A stretch of 5,679 nucleotides of DNA, from contig JAOTZF010000123.1 in assembly GCA_029861485.1 (NCBI GenBank), forward strand, positions 1-5,679, in the 5' to 3' direction. The notes beneath the pieces are model-generated. The model saw only the letters and a list, made by a program, of their open reading frames with translations. It searched no databases and was not told where the DNA came from. The DNA comes from Thermoleophilia bacterium. Lineage in GTDB: Bacteria > Actinomycetota > Thermoleophilia > Miltoncostaeales > Miltoncostaeaceae. Made by a program: the position numbers and the translations under genes. Numbering within the stretch: the stretch's first letter is position 1; every line of letters starts with the position of its first letter. Positions 1 to 4,562 of the stretch are shown here, one piece after another.

Positions 1-1
1 T

Positions 2-601
2 GCGCTTCTGCTGATCGTGGGCGAGATCCGGGCCCGAGACGATGAGCCGCGTGTCGAGACCGTCTCCGCGGCCGCTGATGCCACCGATGTCGAGCTCCCT
101 CCGCCGCCTCCCTCGGCACCCGGTAGGGTCGTTCCGCCCCCGCCTGAGCCCCCGCCGGACTCCCCGCTGGCCGCCGGTCGGCTGCCGGTTATCGCAGCCC
201 AGCTCACCCGAGAGCTCGGACGCAGGCCTCGCGTCTACCGGATTCTGGTCGCCGAGCGTCAGGCGACCCTCGAGGTCTATCTGGCCGGTCGTAACGACGC
301 GATCGAGAGATGGGTCTGGAGCGCCGGCCAGCTGGACGGGCCGGCGGAGATCATCGCGCCTCCACTGCCCGGAGGACAGTTCGCGCTGAATGACGTGCGG
401 CTGTCCCGGGTTGCCGCGCTGGTTCAGGATGCCAAACAGCGCGCCAGGGTCGGCGCACCGCCCGCCGAGCGCGCCAACGTGGTCGTGCGGCGCGATCTGC
501 CCGGCTCGCAAGCGCTCCGCATGAGGATCACGGTCAGCGGTCCAGGCGGCGAGCGCACTTTCGTGGCAGGGCCGAGCGGCCGTCTGCTTGCCGGTCCCTG
601 A
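2..601 (+). CDS. Membrane-anchored protein with proline-rich linker, unknown function (5'-truncated)
   Basis: The reading frame is open from the left edge to a TGA at 599-601, so the start lies outside the window. The GTG at 17 could act as a start, but the preceding in-frame residues ALLLI look like the end of a transmembrane helix. I therefore read this as the C-terminal 199 residues of a larger, membrane-anchored protein. After the helix comes a charged stretch (EIRARDDEPR), then a proline-rich linker at about residues 31-55 with two runs of four or five prolines. A globular part follows from about 60 to 199. It reads as two similar halves, each with one helix then three strands: helix around IAAQLTREL with strands VYRILVAE and ATLEVYLA, then helix around VAALVQDAKQ with strands NVVVRR and RMRITVSG. 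This resembles PepSY-type small domains in outline only, and no catalytic motif is visible. The domain probably lies outside the membrane. I do not recognise the family and assign no function. Confidence 0.72.
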   Translation, partial: ALLLIVGEIRARDDEPRVETVSAAADATDVELPPPPPSAPGRVVPPPPEPPPDSPLAAGRLPVIAAQLTRELGRRPRVYRILVAERQATLEVYLAGRNDAIERWVWSAGQLDGPAEIIAPPLPGGQFALNDVRLSRVAALVQDAKQRARVGAPPAERANVVVRRDLPGSQALRMRITVSGPGGERTFVAGPSGRLLAGP

Positions 602-626
602 TCGTAGTGGTCGCCTTGGCCGTGCA

Positions 627-641
627 GCGCCTCAAGGGCGC
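627..641. terminator. Possible terminator hairpin after the left-edge gene
   Basis: GCGCC (627-631) pairs with GGCGC (637-641) around a five-base loop, and a T-G pair can extend the stem inward. It lies 26 bases after the TGA of the left-edge gene and also just beyond the minus-strand small ORF, so it could serve both directions. There is no T-tract on either side, so an intrinsic terminator is only suggested. Such U-less hairpins are commonly proposed in GC-rich actinobacteria. Confidence 0.3.
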
Positions 642-642
642 G

Positions 643-675
643 GCCGGCTCAGCTCGGGCCGGCGAGCAAGCCGGC
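643..675. repeat. Three copies of the palindromic hexamer GCCGGC
   Basis: GCCGGC occurs at 643-648, 658-663 and 670-675. Each copy is self-complementary, so neighbouring copies can pair with each other; the first two would enclose the nine-base loop TCAGCTCGG. The third copy lies within the small minus-strand ORF. This may contribute to a transcription-ending structure. In DNA this GC-rich, three hexamer copies within 33 bases is only mildly unusual. Confidence 0.35.
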
Positions 676-753
676 GGCGAACACGGCCACACTCAACAGG
701 GCAATGCCTGTGAGAGGCCAGAGTCGGCGGGCTGCAGTCAGCTGTTCACGCAT
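649..753 (-). CDS. Possible 34-residue single-pass membrane protein (small ORF)
   Basis: On the minus strand an ATG at 753-751 opens a 34-codon frame ending in TGA at 651-649. The N-terminus is basic and polar (MREQLTAARRLWPL) and is followed by a hydrophobic run TGIALLSVAVFAAGLLAG at residues 15-32. This pattern of an arginine-rich head followed by a helix of about 18-20 residues is typical of a single-pass inner-membrane peptide with the positive side in the cytoplasm. It runs in the same direction as tmk and holB and begins 136 bases after the holB stop, so it could be read from that operon or from its own promoter in 754-888. Against it, the bases before the ATG (CACCATCACACC) show no Shine-Dalgarno sequence, and short hydrophobic frames arise easily in GC-rich DNA. 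No homologue comes to mind. An overlapping GTG frame on the + strand (607-819) has no protein-like character and I left it out. Confidence 0.4.
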   Translation of the reverse strand: MREQLTAARRLWPLTGIALLSVAVFAAGLLAGPS

Positions 754-842
754 GGTGTGATGGTGCGGATCGAGGTTCGGGAGAACTCAACACATCAGGT
801 TTCACGCGACATGTCCTGAATCCTTCCCGGAATAGCGCCGCG

Positions 843-870
843 CGGGATCCTACGTCCACTACGGGATCCT
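843..870. repeat. Direct repeat CGGGATCCT x2, able to form a hairpin after holB
   Basis: CGGGATCCT is present at 843-851 and again at 862-870, with start points 19 bases apart. Because the GGATCC core is palindromic, the two copies (845-850 and 864-869) can also fold on each other around a 13-base loop. The element lies 19 to 46 bases beyond the holB stop codon on the strand that is transcribed leftward, a natural position for a terminator or a 3'-end stabilising structure. No U-rich tail follows, so a terminator role is inference. Confidence 0.35.
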
Positions 871-888
871 TCGCAAGGCCCGTATCGG

Positions 889-2007
889 CTAAACCGGGGG
901 ACGACCGGACGCTGACAGGGGGACCGGATGACCCTGCCTCGCCCGAGCGACCCTCGCAAGGAGGGCTTCGGCGCGCAAGGGGATCTCGGGGTTGAGTGCG
1001 AGATCGGCCACGGCGTGCTCGAACTCCTCGACGATGTGAATCAGGCTCGGTGTGGGGATCGCCTCGGTCGCGCCCGCGAGCTCGCCGGCCGCCTCAGGAC
1101 CCCGGGCGGCCTCCGGCGCGCCCAAGCGCGCCATGAGCACGTCCGCAGCAACTCCGGCCGCCGATCTCAGCACCGACCTCCAGCCGTCTGTCGACAGACG
1201 GCGCAACTCTCGCCTGCGCTGCTCTTCGGCGCGCTTCTCGGCCGTGCGTCCGCCACGCTTTCCATCCTTCTCGCTGGCCTCGCGTTGCAGCTCCGCGAGG
1301 TGAGCCGAGGGATTGTCGGCCGCGACGTGATCGATGACCTCCTCGACATGGGCCACGAGCTGCCGCGGGCCCCGCTCGCCGGTGAGCGCCGCGCGACCGA
1401 TGTCGCGCCCGAGGGCCCGCATTCTCAAATCGAAGGGGTCCAGGCCGAGGGCGGCCGTGCCGTCGGCCCGAGCCCGCTCGCGCGCCTCGGCCTCTGGCAT
1501 GCCGTCCTGGGCCAGCCGCTCGGCGATCCGAGCGGCGGTGGGGCTGCGAAAGGGCACCGGTAGGCAGCGAGATCGAATTGTCGGCAACAGGTCTCCGGCG
1601 CGCTCGGTGACCAAGATCACGTGCGACCGTGGCGCGGGCTCCTCCAGCGGCTTCAGGATCCGCGACGAGCCCTCCTGGCGCCGCAGTCGCTCCGCTCCCT
1701 CGATGATGAGCACCCGCCGCTCGAGAACCTGGGGCCGGGTGGCGATCGCCGCCAGCGCGGGATCGAGCTCCTCCAGGCGGATCTCTGCGCCGGATGCCCG
1801 CACCTCGATCAGATCGATGGCGGCCTCGCGCCGGTCGTGCTCGCCGCGGGGATCCATGATGGCCCAGGCAACCTCACGCGCGGCGGCGCGCTTGCCGCAG
1901 CCTGGGGGGCCGAAGAACAGCAGCTGCTGCGGCGGCGAGGGTCGACCGAGGGCCGCCCTCAGCGCCCGCTCGGCGAGCGGCTGATCAGGAAGCGACAGCT
2001 CTCTCAT
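889..2007 (-). CDS. holB: DNA polymerase III subunit delta' (clamp loader), divergent
   Basis: This is a 372-residue AAA+ protein of the clamp-loader delta' family, part of the complex that places the beta sliding clamp on DNA. The P-loop region is at residues 33-40, GPPGCGKR; the usual Ser/Thr after GK is replaced by Arg, which fits the known status of delta' as the non-hydrolysing clamp-loader subunit. A Walker B-like strand VLIIEGAE lies at 99-106, the LEEP motif at 121-124, and the SRC motif, whose arginine acts in trans on a neighbouring subunit, at 146-148. The four-cysteine zinc module normally inserted after the P-loop helix is absent: only C37 and C148 occur in this N-terminal part. 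Residues 240-270 are highly charged and probably helical or flexible. The C-terminal helical part ends with LALNPEIPLRAEALLARV, typical of the delta' collar domain. The ATG overlaps the tmk stop as ATGA (2007-2004), so translation is probably coupled. A DnaX-type subunit is less likely because the P-loop is degenerate. Confidence 0.88.
   Translation of the reverse strand: MRELSLPDQPLAERALRAALGRPSPPQQLLFFGPPGCGKRAAAREVAWAIMDPRGEHDRREAAIDLIEVRASGAEIRLEELDPALAAIATRPQVLERRVLIIEGAERLRRQEGSSRILKPLEEPAPRSHVILVTERAGDLLPTIRSRCLPVPFRSPTAARIAERLAQDGMPEAEARERARADGTAALGLDPFDLRMRALGRDIGRAALTGERGPRQLVAHVEEVIDHVAADNPSAHLAELQREASEKDGKRGGRTAEKRAEEQRRRELRRLSTDGWRSVLRSAAGVAADVLMARLGAPEAARGPEAAGELAGATEAIPTPSLIHIVEEFEHAVADLALNPEIPLRAEALLARVARARQGHPVPLSASGRPPV
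1183..1202. repeat. Perfect 20-bp palindrome inside holB
   Basis: GCCGTCTGTCGACAGACGGC reads the same on both strands over all 20 bases with no spacer. It lies within the holB coding sequence and covers roughly codons 269-275 (around LSTDG), just after the charged linker. It could be a protein-binding operator, an RNA hairpin in the holB transcript, or chance. No similar copy is visible elsewhere in the window. Confidence 0.85.
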
Positions 2008-2603
2008 GCGCCGACCGCCTCGACGACTCGCCGGTGGACGACGTCGACGCCGTCGCTCGCATCGACCGGGACGATCCTCTCGGGGAAGCGCTCGGCCAGC
2101 GTGGCGTATCCGTCAACGACCCGGAGCTGGAAGTCCCGGCCCTCTCGCTCGATGCGATCGGGTTCGGTGCCGCGCCGACGCGCCGCCTCGTCGACGGAGA
2201 TGGCGAGCAACACCGTGACGTCGGGAAGACACTCGCCGATGGCGCCGCGATTCAGCTCCCAGATGGCGTCTATGCCAAGTCCTCGCGCCACGCCTTGGTA
2301 GGTGAGCGAGGAATCGATGAATCGATCGCACACGATCCAGCGCCCGGCGGCCAGGGCCGGCGAGATCACCTTCGCGACGAGCTCCGCCCGGGCCGCCGCG
2401 AACAGATGCGCCTCGGCCATGGGCGTCACCGAACCGGAGGCCAGCAACGCGTCGCGGATACCCTCCCCGACGGGCGTTCCACCGGGCTCGCGGGTGTGTT
2501 CCACCGCGATGTCGCGCTTGCCCAGATACTCCACGAGCATCGCCGCCTGAGTGCTCTTGCCGCAGCCGTCGATGCCCTCGAAGCTGATGAAGCGTCCACT
2601 CAC
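2004..2603 (-). CDS. tmk: Thymidylate kinase (dTMP kinase)
   Basis: The protein phosphorylates dTMP to dTDP with ATP, a required step of dTTP synthesis in the cytoplasm. I chose the GTG at 2603-2601, giving 199 residues that begin VSGRFISFEG (V read as Met); this matches the usual start and the family length of about 200-215. The frame stays open further upstream to 2801, but the extra 66 residues have no counterpart in the family, and that stretch overlaps the divergent epimerase. Motifs are complete: P-loop GIDGCGKST at 10-18, the dTMP-contacting REPGG at 38-42, the DRF motif at 93-95 followed by SSLTYQG at 98-104, and the arginine-rich LID RRRGTEPDRIE at 142-152. No convincing Shine-Dalgarno precedes the GTG (GGCCTCGG), so a leaderless or weakly initiated transcript is possible. 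Its stop overlaps the holB start by 4 nt. The tmk-holB pairing is widespread in bacteria and supports both calls. Confidence 0.95.
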   Translation of the reverse strand: MSGRFISFEGIDGCGKSTQAAMLVEYLGKRDIAVEHTREPGGTPVGEGIRDALLASGSVTPMAEAHLFAAARAELVAKVISPALAAGRWIVCDRFIDSSLTYQGVARGLGIDAIWELNRGAIGECLPDVTVLLAISVDEAARRRGTEPDRIEREGRDFQLRVVDGYATLAERFPERIVPVDASDGVDVVHRRVVEAVGA

Positions 2604-2651
2604 CCGAGGCCAGCCCGCGGCGATATCCGATGCTTCTGACCGAATGTCGCG

Positions 2652-2680
2652 TTGAGTGGCCGGGTGGAATGGTTCATAAC
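2652..2680 (+). promoter_or_regulatory. Candidate promoter for the epimerase gene
   Basis: TTGAGT at 2652-2657 and CATAAC at 2675-2680 are separated by 17 bases. Each matches the housekeeping sigma consensus at four of six positions with the ideal spacing. Transcription would begin near 2687 and give a leader of about 44 bases before the GTG at 2731. It lies in the 127-bp spacer between divergently read tmk and the epimerase gene. I could not identify an equally good promoter for tmk on the other strand. Confidence 0.45.
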
Positions 2681-2716
2681 CCAGTCGCACATCCCTGCGA
2701 ATCCTGACATGCAAGC

Positions 2717-2723
2717 GAAGGGA
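2717..2723 (+). promoter_or_regulatory. Ribosome binding site of the epimerase gene
   Basis: GAAGGGA lies seven bases before the GTG at 2731. It is the clearest Shine-Dalgarno sequence I found in the window, and it fixes the epimerase start at this GTG, where the Rossmann fold begins almost at once. Confidence 0.6.
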
Positions 2724-2730
2724 ATCCTCT

Positions 2731-3711
2731 GTGGGCCGATCACCGACCCTCGTCACCGGTGGCGCCGGGTTCATCGGCAGCAATCTGGTGGACGAGCTCA
2801 CCGCCTCTGGACGGCCCTGTCACGTCGTCGACGACCTCAGCAACGGCAAGCGCGCGAACCTGGATCAGGATGCCGTCTTCCACGAGGTGGACATCCGCGA
2901 CCGTGACGCGCTGATGGCGGTGGCCGAGCAGGCCAAACCGGCGACGATCTTCCACCTCGCCGCTCAAGCCGATGTGCGCAAGGCGCTCGAGGCCCCCGAC
3001 TTCGATGCCGCCGTCAATGTGATCGGCACCATCAACGTGCTCGAGGCGGCGCGCTCCGTTGGGGCTAGAGTCGTATTCGCGTCCACCGGCGGGGCCGGCT
3101 ACGGCGAGTACGAGGGGCTGCCCGTGCCCACTCCGGAGACCGCGGAGACCCGCCCCCTCTCCTTCTACGGCATGAGCAAGATGGCGGGGGAGGGCTACTG
3201 CGGCACCTATGGGCGCCTCTATGGCCTGGAGGCCGTCGTCCTGCGCCTGGGCAACGTCTACGGCCCCCGCCAGGATCCCCACGGCGAGGCGGGGGTCGTT
3301 GCGATCTTCTGCGGCAAGCTGCTGGACGGCGAGGCCCCCAGGGTCTTCGGCGATGGCCTGCAGACCCGTGACTACGTCTATGTAGGGGACGTCGTGCGGG
3401 CATTCCTCGCGGCCGAGGACGCGCCGGGCGGATCGCTGGTGAACATCGGCTGGGGCAAGGAGGTGAGCGTCCTCGATCTGATCGAGAGCCTCGGCTACGA
3501 CGGCGAGCCGATCTTCGAGGCCCCGCGCGAGGGCGAGCTCCAGCGCAGCAGCCTGGCGGCGGCCAGGGCCGCGGATGTACTCGGATGGAAGCCGGAGGCC
3601 GGGCTCTCCGACGGCCTGCGTGTCACCTACGAGAGTGTGCGGCTCGGCCGCGAGAATCCCGCCGCCCCGGTTCCTGGAGCTCGGGACGTTCAGCTGGCCG
3701 CGGGGGCCTGA
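2731..3711 (+). CDS. NAD-dependent nucleotide-sugar epimerase/dehydratase (UDP-glucose 4-epimerase-like)
   Basis: This 326-residue protein belongs to the extended short-chain dehydrogenase/reductase family that interconverts nucleotide sugars, such as UDP-glucose and UDP-galactose, for cell-surface glycans. The NAD-binding glycine motif TGGAGFIG is at residues 9-16, and the acidic pair VVDD after the second strand (residues 32-35) would hold the adenosine ribose. DIR at 53-55 and FHLAAQADV at 74-82 are family motifs. The catalytic set is visible as S118/T119 in FASTGGAGYG, with Y146 and K150 in YGMSK (YxxxK). RLGNVYGPRQ at 172-181 and FGDGLQTRDYVYVGDV at 206-221 are typical of GalE-like epimerases rather than dTDP-glucose dehydratases. 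The exact substrate cannot be read from sequence, so I give no symbol. The last 20 or so residues (PAAPVPGARDVQLAAGA) are a low-complexity tail. The gene is followed tail to tail by the PHP phosphatase and shares 89 nt with it. Confidence 0.9.
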   Translation: MGRSPTLVTGGAGFIGSNLVDELTASGRPCHVVDDLSNGKRANLDQDAVFHEVDIRDRDALMAVAEQAKPATIFHLAAQADVRKALEAPDFDAAVNVIGTINVLEAARSVGARVVFASTGGAGYGEYEGLPVPTPETAETRPLSFYGMSKMAGEGYCGTYGRLYGLEAVVLRLGNVYGPRQDPHGEAGVVAIFCGKLLDGEAPRVFGDGLQTRDYVYVGDVVRAFLAAEDAPGGSLVNIGWGKEVSVLDLIESLGYDGEPIFEAPREGELQRSSLAAARAADVLGWKPEAGLSDGLRVTYESVRLGRENPAAPVPGARDVQLAAGA

Positions 3712-4429
3712 AGTCACGGCCCGCGAGCAGCGCGCGCGGGCCCGCCTCCACCATCCAATTGATCTCCGCCGGCGTGGTCCCGAGGGCACTCGCCGCTGCC
3801 GAGACCCCGTCGCCAAGGTCGGGCGGCCGCCAGGTGGCCGAGTGGGCGTCGGAGGCCAGCAGGTGCATCCAACCGAGGCGGGCGAGGGCCTCGGCAGCTC
3901 GCTTGGCTTCGGGCCTGTGGTCTCCGAGGAAGCTCGACGCGGTGACCTGGAGCAACGCGCCGAGGCCGACGGCCTGGCGGAGTCGGTCCGGTTGGCGCTG
4001 AACCGATGGAGAGCGCTCGGGGTGGGCGAGCACCGCCCGAAAGCCGCGGATCATCAGGTCATCGAGGATCCCGGTGAGGTCGGTCGGCCACCCGGCGAAC
4101 GGCATCTCCAGCAGCAGCCAGCGGCCGGCACCGCCGTAGGTGGAGCGCCGCAGCTGCTCATCGCTCATCTTCGGAAGCCACGCAAGGGAGATCTCGCGCC
4201 CGGGATGAAGTTGCAGCGGCACCTTGGCCTTCATCAGCGCGGCGCGCGTGCGGTCGACGGCCTCGTGCACCTCCTGCGGGCTCGCCTCGGACCCTTCCAT
4301 CAGGTGGGGGGTGCAGACCACCTCGCGAGTGCCCGTTTCCCAGGCCACGCGAGCCATCTCCACCGCCTCGCGCTCGGTGGCCGGGCCATCGTCGATCGCC
4401 GGCAGCAGATGGGTGTGGATGTCGATCAC
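3623..4429 (-). CDS. PHP-domain protein, CpsB/YwqE-type tyrosine-protein phosphatase
   Basis: This 268-residue member of the PHP metal-dependent phosphoesterase superfamily closely resembles CpsB/YwqE/Wzb-like tyrosine phosphatases. Those enzymes remove phosphate from capsule-regulating tyrosine kinases and help control polysaccharide export. Metal ligands are visible: HTH at residues 5-7 in MIDIHTHLLPAIDDG, H42 in CTPHL, E79 in PGREI, H136 in LAHPER, and D194 with H196 in SDAH. The domain is complete by about residue 240. The remaining 28 residues are arginine- and proline-rich and lie antisense to the end of the epimerase gene. The GTG at 4429 is the only plausible start: an in-frame TAA lies upstream at 4474-4472 with no alternative start between, and the family begins with exactly this MIDIHTH. 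No kinase partner is in the window. Another PHP phosphoesterase role (for example histidinol phosphatase) is possible, but the PAIDDGP and CTPHL motifs favour CpsB. Confidence 0.87.
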   Translation of the reverse strand: MIDIHTHLLPAIDDGPATEREAVEMARVAWETGTREVVCTPHLMEGSEASPQEVHEAVDRTRAALMKAKVPLQLHPGREISLAWLPKMSDEQLRRSTYGGAGRWLLLEMPFAGWPTDLTGILDDLMIRGFRAVLAHPERSPSVQRQPDRLRQAVGLGALLQVTASSFLGDHRPEAKRAAEALARLGWMHLLASDAHSATWRPPDLGDGVSAAASALGTTPAEINWMVEAGPRALLAGRDFRPPRPAERPELQEPGRRDSRGRAAHSRR

Positions 4430-4436
4430 GACCCCG

Positions 4437-4464
4437 AGGCTAGCGGAGCTCTGGGGTGCGCCAA
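4437..4464 (-). promoter_or_regulatory. Candidate promoter for the PHP phosphatase, possibly leaderless
   Basis: On the minus strand TTGGCG (plus 4464-4459) and TAGCCT (plus 4442-4437) are spaced by 16 bases and resemble an actinobacterial -35/-10 pair (TANNNT type -10). The expected transcription start falls at or next to the GTG start codon at 4429. The mRNA could then be leaderless, which is common in actinobacteria and would explain the missing Shine-Dalgarno. It is a pattern match only. Confidence 0.35.
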
Positions 4465-4470
4465 GCTGCT

Positions 4471-4487
4471 GTTACCATGACGGTAAC
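4471..4487. promoter_or_regulatory. Inverted repeat GTTACC-N5-GGTAAC before tRNA-Ala
   Basis: GTTACC at 4471-4476 and GGTAAC at 4482-4487 are perfect inverted repeats around ATGAC, ending two bases before the first base of the tRNA. The repeat lies in the 60-bp spacer between the divergent phosphatase and tRNA genes. It could be an operator for either gene, or a stem in the tRNA 5' leader. The left arm includes TACCAT (4473-4478), a possible -10 for the tRNA, but no good -35 stands upstream. Confidence 0.45.
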
Positions 4488-4489
4488 CT

Positions 4490-4562
4490 GGGGCTATAGC
4501 TCAGCTGGAAGAGCGCCTGGATCGCACCCAGGAGGTCGGCGGTTCGAGTCCGCCTAGCTCCA
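4490..4562 (+). tRNA. tRNA-Ala, anticodon CGC
   Basis: A full 73-nt cloverleaf can be drawn. The acceptor stem is GGGGCTA (4490-4496) with TAGCTCC (4555-4561), including the G3-U70 pair that marks alanine tRNAs. The D stem is GCTC/GAGC (4499-4502 and 4511-4514). The anticodon stem is CCTGG/CCAGG with the seven-base loop ATCGCAC and anticodon CGC at 4523-4525, reading GCG. The variable loop AGGTC is 4533-4537. The T stem is GGCGG/CCGCC with loop TTCGAGT at 4543-4549. A73 is at 4562, and CCA is not encoded (TTG follows), so it must be added after transcription. GCG is a frequent alanine codon in such GC-rich genomes, so a dedicated CGC tRNA fits. The last eight bases before A73, and A73 itself, overlap the antisense reductase gene. 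No clear terminator follows. Confidence 0.97.

Larger units (their letters stand above)
602..888. other. Intergenic region with no large gene
   Basis: This gap of 287 bases lies between the 3' ends of two genes converging on it: the left-edge gene on + and holB on -. It holds a GC-rich hairpin (627-641), three GCCGGC copies (643-675), the possible small membrane ORF on the minus strand (649-753), a TTCC-C-GGAA palindrome (824-832) and the duplicated CGGGATCCT (843-851 and 862-870). I see no tRNA or rRNA in it. Confidence 0.6.

Noticed and set aside
779..800. GAGAACTCAACA, which reminded me of sequences near actinobacterial rRNA operon leaders.
   Set aside because: No rRNA gene follows within the window, the match is short and recalled from memory, and nothing else supports an rRNA leader here.
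607..819. 70-codon GTG frame on the + strand in the gap after the left-edge gene.
   Set aside because: No ribosome binding site and mixed, featureless composition; it overlaps the more protein-like minus-strand small ORF.
928..1563. Long + strand frame (211 codons), plus others at 1334-1984 and 1621-2301, antisense to holB and tmk.
   Set aside because: They lie opposite well-supported genes, have arginine/serine/proline-rich composition typical of GC-rich shadow frames, and show no domain or motif.
2604..2801. 66-residue N-terminal extension of thymidylate kinase.
   Set aside because: It has no family counterpart, overlaps the start of the divergent epimerase gene, and the GTG at 2603 gives the standard N-terminus and length.
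2740..3816. 358-codon minus-strand frame opposite the epimerase.
   Set aside because: It mirrors a gene with complete SDR motifs; its own translation has no recognisable motif and also crosses into the PHP phosphatase region in another frame.
3575..4480. 301-codon + strand frame opposite the PHP phosphatase.
   Set aside because: The minus-strand frame carries all PHP metal ligands; this one is a shadow with no motif.
4490..4562. tRNA gene as a mark of an integrated genomic island.
   Set aside because: No integrase, recombinase, phage gene or repeated tRNA 3' end is visible in the window; only the reductase overlap hints at rearrangement.
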